Made by a program: the position numbers and the translations under genes. Under the pieces are notes generated by a model. That model had not been told where the DNA came from. It worked only from the letters and a program-made list of their open reading frames with translations, and searched no databases. From a bacterium (GTDB lineage Bacteria > UBA3054): DNA of 11,349 nt. Each line of letters begins with the position of its first letter. The stretch's first letter is position 1. Below are positions 1-9,514 of this stretch, piece by piece. The stretch is taken from NCBI GenBank assembly GCA_017538635.1, contig JAFYIM010000163.1, positions 1 through 11,349 on the forward strand, given 5' to 3'.

Positions 1-2
1 CT

Positions 3-719
3 CTGGGCGGCGTGATGACGAGACTAATTGAAAGGAACACCACCATACCTTGCAAGAAGAGCCAGATCTTCTCGACCGCGGCTGACGATCAGCCCGCTGT
101 CAGCATTAAGGTTTTGCAGGGCGAGCGCGAAATGGCCGCCGACAACCGCGTTTTGGGCCAGTTCGACCTGGTCGGCATCCCGCCGGCGCCAAGAGGCGTC
201 CCGCAGATCGAAGTGACTTTCGACATTGACGCCAACGGCATCGTGCACGTCTCCGCCAAGGACAAAGGCACCGGAAAAGAGCAGAAGATCAAGATCGCTG
301 TGTCCAGCGGCTTGTCCGACGCCGAAATAGACCGCATGGTCAAGGACGCGGAAGCGAACGCCAACGAAGACAAGAAGCGCCGCGAACTCATAGATCTTAA
401 GAACCAGGCCGACAACTTCGTCTATCAGACTGAAAAGACTCTGAAAGAGAACGGAGACAAGATCGATTCTTCCTCCAAGGAAGCTATCGAGAAGGCGGTC
501 GAGGAACTGAAGGCTGTCAAGGACGGCGAGGATGCCGAAGCCATAAAGGCCAAGATCGAAGCCTTGCAGCAGGCGAGCCATAAATTGGCGGAAGCCATGT
601 ACAGGGAGAGCCAGAGCAGCGCGCAGCCCGAGGCCGAACCGGCCGGCAGCGCTGAGACTGGAAACGGCAAGAAAGAAGGCGACGACGTTGTCGACGCCGA
701 CTTCGAGGAAGTGAAATAA
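3..719 (+). CDS. dnaK: Chaperone DnaK (Hsp70), C-terminal part only
   Basis: This is the 3' part of dnaK; the ATPase domain and the start of the substrate-binding domain lie left of the window. The frame is open from base 3 ([16 protein letters not shown]), so the GTG at 12 and ATG at 15 are internal codons. About 238 residues remain. The beta-sandwich substrate-binding domain is visible through [32 protein letters not shown] and [15 protein letters not shown]. The helical lid follows, then a low-complexity Ala/Glu/Gly linker and the conserved bacterial tail [12 protein letters not shown]. DnaK binds exposed hydrophobic segments of unfolded proteins in an ATP cycle driven by DnaJ and GrpE, both encoded 2 kb downstream. 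One oddity is a Cys where most homologues have Thr ([10 protein letters not shown]). groES follows after 33 AT-rich bases with no terminator, so the two are probably cotranscribed. Identification is secure. Confidence 0.98.
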   Translation: MGGVMTRLIERNTTIPCKKSQIFSTAADDQPAVSIKVLQGEREMAADNRVLGQFDLVGIPPAPRGVPQIEVTFDIDANGIVHVSAKDKGTGKEQKIKIAVSSGLSDAEIDRMVKDAEANANEDKKRRELIDLKNQADNFVYQTEKTLKENGDKIDSSSKEAIEKAVEELKAVKDGEDAEAIKAKIEALQQASHKLAEAMYRESQSSAQPEAEPAGSAETGNGKKEGDDVVDADFEEVK

Positions 720-752
720 TTATTTAAAAATAAAAAAATAAGGAGACTTATT

Positions 753-1037
753 ATGAAAAAGATCAAACCTCTGAGTGATCACATTCTGGTCCAGCGCGTG
801 GAATCCCTTTCCCAAAAAGGCGGCATCTTCATTCCTGAATCCGCCAAGGAAAAACCCCAGGAAGCGAAAGTGATCGCCGTGGGCCCCGGCAAAGTGGAAG
901 ACGGCAAGCGCGTCCCCTTGGAAGTCAAGGTGGGCGATCAAGTCCTTATCACCAAATACGGCGGAACCGAGATCACCTACAATGATGAGAAGTACATCAT
1001 CCTCCGCGAGGAAGACGTCATCGCCGTCATCGACTAA
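753..1037 (+). CDS. groES: Co-chaperonin GroES (Hsp10)
   Basis: At 94 residues this is normal GroES length. It forms the heptameric lid that caps the GroEL cavity in the cytoplasm. The N-terminus ([15 protein letters not shown]) matches the family. The mobile loop is clear at about residues 22-35, with [14 protein letters not shown] carrying the hydrophobic I-x-I tripeptide that binds the GroEL apical domain. [20 protein letters not shown] and the C-terminal [11 protein letters not shown] complete the fold. The start is fixed by a strong AAGGAG at 740-745, 7 bases before the ATG. It sits 33 bases after dnaK and 27 before groEL, with no promoter or CIRCE-like inverted repeat in either gap. Expression therefore appears to come from a dnaK or earlier promoter outside the window. 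Confidence 0.98.
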   Translation: MKKIKPLSDHILVQRVESLSQKGGIFIPESAKEKPQEAKVIAVGPGKVEDGKRVPLEVKVGDQVLITKYGGTEITYNDEKYIILREEDVIAVID

Positions 1038-1052
1038 CTTTTGAAAATTTAA

Positions 1053-2687
<1,635 letters not shown>

Positions 2688-2710
2688 TCAGACGACTCAT
2701 AAAGGCCAAT

Positions 2711-2740
2711 AAAAAGCGCGGGTGACCCCCGCGCTTTTTT
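2711..2740 (+). terminator. Intrinsic terminator after groEL
   Basis: A perfect inverted repeat: GCGCGGG (2716-2722) pairs with CCCGCGC (2728-2734) around the 5-base loop TGACC. The stem is extended by an A5 tract on the left and closes into a T6 tract (2735-2740). It starts 23 bases after the groEL stop and should end the dnaK-groES-groEL transcript. The flanking A and T tracts make it potentially bidirectional, but no gene faces it from the right. Confidence 0.95.
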
Positions 2741-2751
2741 CATAGTAAATT

Positions 2752-2760
2752 TGCTATAAT
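2752..2760 (+). promoter_or_regulatory. Extended -10 promoter for grpE and downstream genes
   Basis: TGC followed by a consensus TATAAT (2755-2760) forms an extended -10 element of sigma70 type. The expected transcription start is about 2767, some 33 bases before the grpE ATG. No good TTGACA box is seen; the -35 position (about 2731-2738) falls inside the 3' arm and T tract of the groEL terminator. The TG extension commonly compensates for a poor -35. No CIRCE repeat and no sigma32-like -10 is seen here, so heat-shock control is not evident. Its location right after a terminator and before a gene string supports the call. Confidence 0.75.
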
Positions 2761-2799
2761 CATTAGATGTCAATTTAAGTTATATCATTGAGAATAAGT

Positions 2800-3438
2800 A
2801 TGAACAGCGAAGAAAACGTATCTGAAGTCAACGAACAAAACGCTCCCCAGCCGAAGGACAAAAACATAAGGAGACTCAGCCCCAAAGAATTGAGGCGGAA
2901 GATCTCGCGCCTGCAGGCGAAACTGGACGAAGCGTTGAAGCTGGCCGCGGAATCCGAGGCGAACGCCAAGGAGCTCCAGCAGGCCAAGGAGAAGATCGCG
3001 GAACTCGAGAACGCCCGCCTCTACGACCAGGCGGAAGCCGAGAACTACCGCAAGCGGGCTTTGAGGGAACGCAGCGAACTTTTGCGCTACAACGGCGAGA
3101 ACGTTCTGAGGGACCTTCTGGAAGTGGCCGACAATTTCGACCGCGCTATCAAGCACGCCGATTCGGCCGACAAGGAAAGTTTGCTCTCCGGCTTTGCGAT
3201 GATAAAGGACGGGCTGCATAAAATTTTAGGCAAATACGAAGTGAAGGCGATGCCTGGCGAGGGCGAAAAGTTTGACCCCAACATCCACGAAGCGCTGACG
3301 GTCTGTCCGGCTCCCGGCAAAGAGGACGGAACGATCCTGGCCGTCGAGCAGCAGGGCTATTACTTCAAGGACCATGTGCTCCGGCCCTCGAAGGTCGTGG
3401 TGGTGCAGAATCCCAAGGAAGAAAAGCAAGGTGAATAA
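2800..3438 (+). CDS. grpE: Nucleotide exchange factor GrpE
   Basis: A 212-residue GrpE, the dimeric factor that releases ADP from DnaK and so resets its folding cycle. After a polar N-terminus (about 1-25), a long charged helix with heptad-like spacing (about 27-90) forms the dimer stalk, including YDQAEAENYRKRALRE. The core helices contain LLEVADNFDRAI. The C-terminal beta-wing that contacts DnaK shows FDPNIHEALTV and QQGYYFKDHVLRPSKVVVV. I chose ATG 2800 over the in-frame TTG at 2788. The ATG gives the usual polar GrpE beginning; both have weak ribosome-binding sites (only GAG at 2790-2792 before the ATG). It is the first gene after the promoter at 2752, and its stop abuts the dnaJ start. 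E. coli GrpE is 197 residues, so the length is ordinary. Confidence 0.96.
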   Translation: MNSEENVSEVNEQNAPQPKDKNIRRLSPKELRRKISRLQAKLDEALKLAAESEANAKELQQAKEKIAELENARLYDQAEAENYRKRALRERSELLRYNGENVLRDLLEVADNFDRAIKHADSADKESLLSGFAMIKDGLHKILGKYEVKAMPGEGEKFDPNIHEALTVCPAPGKEDGTILAVEQQGYYFKDHVLRPSKVVVVQNPKEEKQGE

Positions 3439-4566
3439 ATGAACGACGAATATTACAAACTCCTGGAAGTGGAGAAGACAGCCACTCAGGAAGAGATAAA
3501 GAAAGCTTACCGCAAGATGGCCATGAAATATCACCCGGACCGCAATCCGGGCGATAAGAAAGCCGAGGAGATGTTCAAGAAAGTCTCAGAGGCTTACGAG
3601 GTCTTGAGCGACCCAGCAAAGCGCCAGCAGTACGATCAGTTCGGCGCCGAAGGCATGAAGCAGCAGTTCGGACCCGGAGGCTTCCAGTGGTCGAACTTCT
3701 CGCACGCCCAGGACGCCGACTTCGGCGACATCTTCGGAAACTTGGGCGACCTTTTCGGCGGCTTGTTCGGCGGCGAAGCGCGCGCAACTAACCAGGGCGC
3801 CAGCCTGAGGGTGCGGGCGACCGTCACCTTCATGGAAGCCGTCAACGGAACGGAAAAAGTGATCAGCATCACGAAGCCCGAACGCTGCCCAGTCTGCGGA
3901 GGATCAGGCAGCGAGCCGGGTTCTAAGACCGTCAATTGCCCGAAATGCAAAGGCCTGGGCAGACTGAGGGTGCAGAGCTTTTTCGGCATCATGGAGCAGA
4001 CCTGCCCCAACTGCGGAGGATCTGGCAAGGTGGCTGAAAAGCCCTGCCACGAATGCCGCGGCGAAGGCAGGGTAAAGCAGAGCAAGAAACTTTCCATCAA
4101 GATCCCTGCCGGCGTGGACGACGGCTCGAGGCTCAAGATGAGAGGACAAGGCGAAGCAGGCATAAAAGGCGGTCCCGCCGGCGACCTCTACATCGACATC
4201 CAGGTGAAGCCGCACGAGCTCTTCCAAAGAGAAGGCAACAACGTCATCTGCGAAGTTCCGATCTCGTTTCCGAAGGCGGCCCTTGGCTGCGAAGTGGAAG
4301 TGCCGACCGTCCAGGGTCAGATGACTTTGAAAGTGCCCGCGGGAACGCAGAGCGGCAGGCTCTTCCGCATGAAGGGCAAAGGCATCAAAGACTTGAACGG
4401 CTACGTGGGCGACCACTACGTCAGGCTGATCGTCGAAACGCCGACGAACCTCAGCAAGGACCAGATGGAAATGCTGAAGAAATTTGCCGAATCCTGCGGC
4501 GAGAAAGTCCATCCGGTGGCCGACGATTTCATGAGCAAAGTAAAGAGATTTTTAGGCAAGAAATAA
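3439..4566 (+). CDS. dnaJ: Chaperone DnaJ (Hsp40, class A)
   Basis: A full-length, 375-residue class A J-protein that delivers substrates to DnaK and stimulates its ATPase. Domains in order: a J domain (1-68) with the essential HPD at 32-34; a Gly/Phe-rich region (about 70-120, with repeated [14 protein letters not shown] patches); a zinc domain with all four CxxCxGxG motifs starting at residues 150, 167, 189 and 203; then the substrate-binding beta domains and the dimerisation end. No catalytic or zinc-binding residue is missing. Its ATG directly follows the grpE stop (TAA-ATG), and AAGGTG at 3428-3433 inside grpE serves as ribosome-binding site, which suggests translational coupling. rsmE begins directly after its own stop. 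Confidence 0.98.
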   Translation: MNDEYYKLLEVEKTATQEEIKKAYRKMAMKYHPDRNPGDKKAEEMFKKVSEAYEVLSDPAKRQQYDQFGAEGMKQQFGPGGFQWSNFSHAQDADFGDIFGNLGDLFGGLFGGEARATNQGASLRVRATVTFMEAVNGTEKVISITKPERCPVCGGSGSEPGSKTVNCPKCKGLGRLRVQSFFGIMEQTCPNCGGSGKVAEKPCHECRGEGRVKQSKKLSIKIPAGVDDGSRLKMRGQGEAGIKGGPAGDLYIDIQVKPHELFQREGNNVICEVPISFPKAALGCEVEVPTVQGQMTLKVPAGTQSGRLFRMKGKGIKDLNGYVGDHYVRLIVETPTNLSKDQMEMLKKFAESCGEKVHPVADDFMSKVKRFLGKK

Positions 4567-5277
4567 ATGTCCCTCATCCGTCTTCTGGTACCGTATCTGC
4601 CAAGTGTTGGCGAAAGGGCTCCTCTCGAGGAGGCCCAGTACCATCACCTCATCAGGGTGAGAAGAAAGGAAGCGGGGGATAAGGTCATCATCCAGACTCC
4701 GGAAGGGAAAAGGGCCTTGGCGGAAGTCGGATTCATTGACAAGACGCCTTTCGTCGTCTGTTTGGAAAAAATGGAGGATGTGCCGGGCGTTCTGCCAATC
4801 AGGCTTTATCCGGCGCTCCTGCCGGACAGCACGTTCACGTTCCTCCTTCAGAAGGCGACGGAGATCGGCGTAAAAGAGATCACGCCGACCATTACCGAAT
4901 TCACGGTCGCCAAAGTCGGCGACGAAGGGAAAAAGATGCTCCGCTGGCAGAAGGTCTGCGACGAAGCGGCCTGCCAGTGCGGGGGAGTGCCGGCGCGCGT
5001 CAATCCGCCTTTAAGTTTCAAAGACGTTTTGACAAAAGAAGCGAGCGGGCTGAGAATCTTGGCGGACGGTTCCGGCATTCAGCTGAAGGACTTTTCCGAA
5101 AGACCGGATTCCGTCGCTCTCCTGATCGGGCCGGAAGGCGGACATTCGCTCCGCGAAATGGACGAAGCAGTATCCGCAGGTTTTTTGAAGGTCGCTTTTC
5201 ATCCTTTCATCATGCGGGCTGAGACGGCTGCCGTCGTCTGCTCCACAATGCTGCAGCAGCGCTTTGGAGAACTGTAA
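4567..5277 (+). CDS. rsmE: 16S rRNA (uracil-1498-N3)-methyltransferase RsmE
   Basis: A 236-residue SPOUT-superfamily methyltransferase. The family methylates N3 of U1498 in 16S rRNA, within the 30S decoding region, using S-adenosylmethionine. An N-terminal PUA-like RNA-binding domain (about 1-70, with YHHLIRVRRKEAGDKV) precedes the knotted catalytic domain. Family motifs are KATEIGV (from 96), IGPEGGHSLREMDEA (GPEGG at 188-192) and MRAETA (216-221), which form the SAM-binding trefoil knot. The stretch corresponding to the family's usual EQSGR motif reads CQCGG here, a modest deviation. Its ATG abuts the dnaJ stop with only a weak ribosome-binding site, and its stop overlaps the ispG start by one base (TAATG). 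rsmE next to dnaJ is a recurrent bacterial arrangement, which supports the call. Confidence 0.95.
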   Translation: MSLIRLLVPYLPSVGERAPLEEAQYHHLIRVRRKEAGDKVIIQTPEGKRALAEVGFIDKTPFVVCLEKMEDVPGVLPIRLYPALLPDSTFTFLLQKATEIGVKEITPTITEFTVAKVGDEGKKMLRWQKVCDEAACQCGGVPARVNPPLSFKDVLTKEASGLRILADGSGIQLKDFSERPDSVALLIGPEGGHSLREMDEAVSAGFLKVAFHPFIMRAETAAVVCSTMLQQRFGEL

Positions 5278-6365
5278 TGACGCGCCAGGTTAAAGTGAAA
5301 GATATTTTAATAGGCGGCGGCGCAGTGATTCCCGTCCAGTCGATGCTGAACGTTCCGACGTCAGACAAAGCGGCCGCTTTAAGGCAGATCAAAAAGCTTG
5401 AGAAGGCGGGCTGCGACCTCGTAAGATTGACCGTGAACGATGCGGCGGCTGCCAAGGCTTTGCCCGAGATCGTCGCGAAATCTCCCGTTCCCCTTATCGC
5501 GGACATCCACTTCGATTACCGCTTGGCGCTTTCTTCCTTGGAAGCGGGAATAGCGAAGCTTAGGATCAACCCAGGCAACATCGGCGACAGCAAAAGAGTA
5601 AAAATTGTTGCGGAAGCGGCGGGGGAGAGAGGCGTTCCCATCAGGATCGGCGTAAATTCCGGAAGCTTGAGGGAGGACGTCAGGGAAAAAGTCCGTTCTG
5701 GCAAACTTTCTTTGGGACTCGCTATGGGGCGCCACGCTCTTGCCGAAGCGAAACTTCTGGAGAAATTCGGCTTCCGGGATATCGTCCTGAGCGTCAAGGC
5801 GACAAACGTGGCTGAGACCGTCAGGGCTTACGAATTTTTGCACGAGAATTGCGACTATCCTTTGCATATCGGCATTACGGAAGCGGGGACAGTCGAGGAC
5901 GCGCTTTTGAAGTCGGGCGCCGGGCTTGGGCATCTGCTCTTGAATGGCATCGGCGACACTTTGAGGATCTCGATCACCGGTCCCGTGGAAAAGGAGGCCG
6001 TTGCCGGCAGGAAGCTTCTGCAGTTTCTGGGCCTCAGGCCATACGGCCCGGAAGTGGTCAGCTGCCCGACTTGCGGCCGGACTCAGGTCGCTTTGGAAAA
6101 AGTGGCCGAGAAAGTGGGACGCGCTTTGAGAGCCGACAAGGAACTGCGCGCTTTTGATTGCAAGGTCGCCGTAATGGGCTGCGTCGTCAACGGGCCGGGC
6201 GAAGCCTCAGCCGCTGACGCCGGATTAGCCGGAGGCAAAGGCTACTTTTTGCTCTTCTCAAAAGGCAAGGCCCAAAGAAGGGTAGATCCCGAAAATGCGG
6301 TCGAAGCGCTTTTAAATGAGCTCAGGGCGCTAAAAAATACGAAAAAGGCTAAAATAAATAAATAA
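5277..6365 (+). CDS. ispG: 4-hydroxy-3-methylbut-2-en-1-yl diphosphate synthase IspG (GcpE)
   Basis: IspG performs the penultimate step of the MEP isoprenoid pathway, reductively converting MEcPP to HMBPP with a [4Fe-4S] cluster. The 362 residues match the short bacterial form (E. coli 372), without the extra domain found in plants and some bacteria. An N-terminal TIM barrel (about 1-255) includes LVRLTVNDAAAA, PLIADIHFDYRLAL, LRINPGNIG and SVKATNVAETV. The C-terminal cluster domain has Cys263 and Cys266 (SCPTCGRTQ), then Cys302 and Glu309 (MGCVVNGPGEA). These match E. coli C270, C273, C305 and E312, so the enzyme should be active. The start ATG overlaps the rsmE stop by one base, implying coupling. 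The last residues form a lysine-rich tail (KNTKKAKINK) in an AT-rich stretch. Confidence 0.97.
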   Translation: MTRQVKVKDILIGGGAVIPVQSMLNVPTSDKAAALRQIKKLEKAGCDLVRLTVNDAAAAKALPEIVAKSPVPLIADIHFDYRLALSSLEAGIAKLRINPGNIGDSKRVKIVAEAAGERGVPIRIGVNSGSLREDVREKVRSGKLSLGLAMGRHALAEAKLLEKFGFRDIVLSVKATNVAETVRAYEFLHENCDYPLHIGITEAGTVEDALLKSGAGLGHLLLNGIGDTLRISITGPVEKEAVAGRKLLQFLGLRPYGPEVVSCPTCGRTQVALEKVAEKVGRALRADKELRAFDCKVAVMGCVVNGPGEASAADAGLAGGKGYFLLFSKGKAQRRVDPENAVEALLNELRALKNTKKAKINK

Positions 6366-6399
6366 AATAATATTCACGTTAAAACACGAGGAAGCATTT

Positions 6400-6966
6400 A
6401 TGGACGTCATCGCCACTTTTTTGAAATGCGAAGCGCTATTGGAAGGCCACTTCATCCTGAGCTCCGGCTTGCACAGCAACCGCTACCTGCAGTGCGCCAA
6501 GATCCTTCAGTATCCCAAGATCGCTGAGGAACTGGGTGCGGCTATCGCGAAGAAATTCTCCGATATGCAAATAGACGTGGTAGTAGGCCCCGCCATGGGC
6601 GGCGTCATCATCGCCCAGGAAGTAGCGAGGGCTATCGGCTGCCGCTCCATCTTCTCCGAAAGGGAAAACGGCGCGATGACTTTGAGGCGCGGCTTTACGG
6701 TGAAAGAGGGCGAACGCGTCCTCATATGCGAGGATGTCTGCACGACGGGCGGCTCCGCCAAAGAAGTCGGCGCCATGCTGAGGTCTAAGGGCGCCAACGT
6801 CGTCGGCTACACCTCCATCATCGACAGAAGCGGCGGCAAAGTTCAGTTCGACGCTCCGTACCGCGCCCTGGAAACGCTGACGGTGGAAACTTACGATCCC
6901 AGCGATTGTCCTCTTTGCAAAGCTGGGACCACGGCGGTCAAACCAGGAAGCCACGGTTTGAAATAA
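6400..6966 (+). CDS. pyrE: Orotate phosphoribosyltransferase, Thermus-family type
   Basis: PyrE joins orotate to PRPP to give orotidine 5'-monophosphate in pyrimidine synthesis. The PRPP-binding motif VLICEDVCTTGGS is at 107-119, with the Glu-Asp pair at 111-112. The N-terminal FILSSGLHSNRYLQCAKIL and the loop FSERENGAMTLRRGF are typical of the Thermus-type branch. So is the C-terminal CPLCKAG-VKPGS end, with Cys170 and Cys173. Length (188) fits that subfamily. The E. coli-type catalytic loop (KDHG-like) is absent, as expected for this branch. GAGGAAG (6388-6394) stands 5 bases before the ATG. It lies 34 AT-rich bases after ispG; no clear promoter was found there. argS follows after 8 bases. 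Confidence 0.94.
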   Translation: MDVIATFLKCEALLEGHFILSSGLHSNRYLQCAKILQYPKIAEELGAAIAKKFSDMQIDVVVGPAMGGVIIAQEVARAIGCRSIFSERENGAMTLRRGFTVKEGERVLICEDVCTTGGSAKEVGAMLRSKGANVVGYTSIIDRSGGKVQFDAPYRALETLTVETYDPSDCPLCKAGTTAVKPGSHGLK

Positions 6967-6970
6967 GGAA
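6965..6970 (+). promoter_or_regulatory. Ribosome-binding site that sets the argS start
   Basis: AAGGAA lies 4 bases before ATG 6975 and overlaps the pyrE stop codon. It decides between this ATG and an in-frame ATG at 6906. The 6906 start would overlap the pyrE end by 61 bases and add 23 residues (MSSLQSWDHGG...) unlike the start of any ArgRS I know. Confidence 0.8.
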
Positions 6971-6974
6971 TCTT

Positions 6975-8624
6975 ATGCAGGAAAAAATAAAAACACTTTT
7001 AGAGCAGGCAAGGGAAGCCACAGCTAAAGCGGAAGGCGTGGAAGCGACTTTCCCGCCCGTTGTCATCACGGTCCCCAAGGACACGACGCACGGCAACTTC
7101 ACGACCAACGCCGCCCTTATATCGAGCAAAGCGTTTAAGCAATCTCCGGCCGTTCTGGCCGGAAAACTGGTTGAATATTGCAACGCGAACTGCGGAAGCG
7201 ACCTTTCCTTTGAGGTCGCCGGCCCGGGCTTCATCAACATTAAGCTTTTGGGAGACGCCAAGAGCTCGGCCTTCATGGCGCTCTTCAATAGCGGCGAAAA
7301 GATTGGCCTCTCCGATATCGGCAAGGGAAAGACCGTTGACGTGGAATACGTCTCCGCCAATCCCACCGGACCTTTGACGGTAGGACACGGCCGCAACGCC
7401 GCGGTCGGCGACGTTATCTCGCGCCTCTTTACGGCCGTCGGCTACGATGTCACGAAAGAGTATTACTTCAACGATGCCGGCAACCAGATGAACGTGCTGG
7501 CCCGCTCCGTCAGGTGCCGCTACCGCCAGCTCTTGGGTAGCGACGAACAGCTTGAGGAGAACGGCTACCAGGGCGAATACATCGTTGACATCGCAAAAGA
7601 TGTGCTGAAAGATTTCGGCGATTCCTTAAAAGACACAGACGAACTGAAGACCTTCAAGGAATACGCCGTGAGGGCGACCTTCGCCATGATAAAGGACAGC
7701 CTGAAGAAGATGCGCGTCAACCACGACGTCTATTTCAACGAGCACAGCCTCTACGACTCCGGCCGCATCAAAGAGACGCTGGACCTTATCGCCGCGAAGG
7801 GCTTGAGCTATGAAAAGGACGGCGCCGTCTGGTACAAGGCCAGTCAGTTCGGCGCGGAGAAAGACCGCGCACTCGTCAAATCGAGCGGAGAACCGACCTA
7901 CCGTTTGCCGGATATCGCTTACCACCGCGACAAATTTGAGCGCGGCTTCGACCGCATCGTGGACATTTTCGGCGCGGACCACATCGCGCAGTATCCGGAC
8001 GTTTTGTCCTGCCTGAAGGCCCTGGGCTACGACGTTGACAAGGTGACGGTCGCGATCTACCAGTTCGTGACTTTGCTAAGTAACGGCGAAGCGGTCAAGA
8101 TGTCCACCAGGAAAGCGAACTACGTGACCTTGGACGAACTGATGGACGACGTGGGCGTGGACGCCGTGAGATATTTCTTCGTCATGCGAAGACTGGGAAG
8201 CCATCTGGAGTTCGATCTGGCGCTGGCCAAAAAGCAGTCGCCGGACAACCCGGTCTTCTACATCCAGTACGCTTACGCCAGGATCGCCTCCATCTTCCGC
8301 AAGGCGGAAGTGACGACGGAATCGCTGGCCGGTAAAGAGATCAAAGCGGATCTTTTGACCGATCCTTCCGAGCAGGAGCTCATAAAGCTTCTTGGCACGA
8401 TGAAGGACACAGTCGAGAAAGCTGCTGAGCTTTGCGAGCCGCACAGGCTCACCGGCTACCTGGAAAAACTGGCGGAGGCTTTCCACCATTACTACAACGC
8501 CGCCCAGATCCTTGTCGAGGACAAAGATCTCTGCACGGCGAGACTGGCTCTTCTGTCCGTCGTTAGGAACGCTATCAAATGCGGGCTCGACATCCTCGGG
8601 ATCTCCGCTCCGGAAAAAATGTAA
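6975..8624 (+). CDS. argS: Arginyl-tRNA synthetase
   Basis: A class I synthetase of 549 residues that charges tRNA-Arg. The N-terminal tRNA-binding (Add-1) region (about 1-110) holds PKDTTHGNFTTNAAL and EVAGPGFINIKL. The catalytic domain follows with VEYVSANPTGPLTVGHGR and EYYFNDAGNQMNVLARSV. The KMSKS-equivalent KMSTR is at 375-379, followed by DAVRYFFVMRRLGSHLEFDL. The C-terminal alpha-helical anticodon-binding domain begins with NPVFYIQYAYARIASIFRKAE. One deviation: the HIGH signature reads T135-V-G-H138, so the first His is Thr while the second is kept. The rest of the active-site region looks intact, so I take the enzyme as functional. It starts 8 bases after pyrE and ends 22 bases before purC. 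Confidence 0.97.
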   Translation: MQEKIKTLLEQAREATAKAEGVEATFPPVVITVPKDTTHGNFTTNAALISSKAFKQSPAVLAGKLVEYCNANCGSDLSFEVAGPGFINIKLLGDAKSSAFMALFNSGEKIGLSDIGKGKTVDVEYVSANPTGPLTVGHGRNAAVGDVISRLFTAVGYDVTKEYYFNDAGNQMNVLARSVRCRYRQLLGSDEQLEENGYQGEYIVDIAKDVLKDFGDSLKDTDELKTFKEYAVRATFAMIKDSLKKMRVNHDVYFNEHSLYDSGRIKETLDLIAAKGLSYEKDGAVWYKASQFGAEKDRALVKSSGEPTYRLPDIAYHRDKFERGFDRIVDIFGADHIAQYPDVLSCLKALGYDVDKVTVAIYQFVTLLSNGEAVKMSTRKANYVTLDELMDDVGVDAVRYFFVMRRLGSHLEFDLALAKKQSPDNPVFYIQYAYARIASIFRKAEVTTESLAGKEIKADLLTDPSEQELIKLLGTMKDTVEKAAELCEPHRLTGYLEKLAEAFHHYYNAAQILVEDKDLCTARLALLSVVRNAIKCGLDILGISAPEKM

Positions 8625-8646
8625 ATAAAAAATTAAGGAAAATCTT

Positions 8647-9513
8647 ATGGAAACTGTAAAGATCAACGAATATCCTCTTCTGAAGACCGGCAAAGTCAGG
8701 GAAGTTTACGACCTCGGCGACAATCTGCTCTTCGTGGCGACCGACCGCATCTCGGCTTTCGACTCCATTCTGCCGACTCTCATTCCGGACAAAGGCAAAG
8801 TTTTGGCGGGACTCTCCGAGTTCTGGTTCTCGTTTTTCGGCGACAAGGTCAAGAACCATTACGTCACGGGCGACGTTTGCAAGATGTACCCGAAGCTGGC
8901 TCCCTACAAGGAATACCTTGACGGCCGCGCCATGGTCGTAAAGAAAGCCAAGATCTTCCCGGTGGAGTGCGTCGTGAGAGGCTATCTCGCGGGAAGCGCC
9001 TTCGCCGAATACAAGAAGTCCGGCACGGTCTGCGGCAAGAAGATGCCGGAAGGCCTCATTGAATGCTCCGAACTGCCCGAGCCGATCTTCACGCCTTCCA
9101 CCAAGGCGGACGCCGGCCACGACGAGAACATCGACTTCGACCGCATGGCGGACATCGTCGGCTTCGAGGCCGCGAGCCAGCTTAGAGATCTGTCCTTGTA
9201 CATCTACTCCCGCGCCAGCGCCTACGCCAAGGAAAAAGGCATCATAATCGCCGACACGAAATTTGAGTTCGGCGTCTGCGACGGCGAGATCATCCTTTGC
9301 GACGAAGTCCTTACTCCGGACTCTTCGCGCTTCTGGCCCGCCGATCAGTACTGCCCGGGCAAATCCCAGCCTTCTTTCGACAAGCAGTACGTCCGCGATT
9401 ACCTCAACGCGATAAAGTGGAACCACGAGCCGCCCGCTCCTCCCTTGCCGCCCGAAGTCGTCACTGAGACCAGGAACAAGTACATGAAGGCTTTGGAACT
9501 TTTGAGCAAGTAA
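8647..9513 (+). CDS. purC: SAICAR synthase PurC
   Basis: PurC ligates aspartate to CAIR with ATP to give SAICAR, in de novo purine synthesis. Both family signatures are present: FPVECVVRGYLAGS at residues 104-117 and IIADTKFEFG ending at residue 209. KVREVYDLGDNLLFVATDRISAFD (about 17-40) forms the ATP-binding N-terminal part, and EVLTPDSSRFWP follows the catalytic core. At 288 residues it resembles the longer yeast Ade1-like form rather than the roughly 237-residue E. coli enzyme. AAGGAA (8635-8640) lies 6 bases before the ATG. No other purine gene is adjacent, so it stands alone between argS and ftsH. ftsH begins one base after its stop. Confidence 0.97.
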   Translation: METVKINEYPLLKTGKVREVYDLGDNLLFVATDRISAFDSILPTLIPDKGKVLAGLSEFWFSFFGDKVKNHYVTGDVCKMYPKLAPYKEYLDGRAMVVKKAKIFPVECVVRGYLAGSAFAEYKKSGTVCGKKMPEGLIECSELPEPIFTPSTKADAGHDENIDFDRMADIVGFEAASQLRDLSLYIYSRASAYAKEKGIIIADTKFEFGVCDGEIILCDEVLTPDSSRFWPADQYCPGKSQPSFDKQYVRDYLNAIKWNHEPPAPPLPPEVVTETRNKYMKALELLSK

Positions 9514-9514
9514 T

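Noticed and set aside
24..581. A 185-codon minus-strand frame opposite dnaK
   Set aside because: Antisense-dnaK frames have historically been misannotated as NAD-specific glutamate dehydrogenase. This is the same artefact; the real gene is DnaK on the plus strand.
2788..2799. TTG at 2788 as an earlier grpE start
   Set aside because: It adds only four residues, has no better ribosome-binding site than ATG 2800, and TTG is the rarer start codon. It cannot be fully excluded.
6366..6399. Possible promoter in the AT-rich ispG-pyrE gap (TAATAT at 6368-6373)
   Set aside because: No -35-like sequence at the right distance and no TG extension; TAATAT-like words are expected by chance in this AT-rich stretch.
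6906..6974. ATG 6906 as the argS start
   Set aside because: It would overlap pyrE by 61 bases and add an unrelated N-terminus, while ATG 6975 has AAGGAA just upstream and a normal ArgRS beginning.
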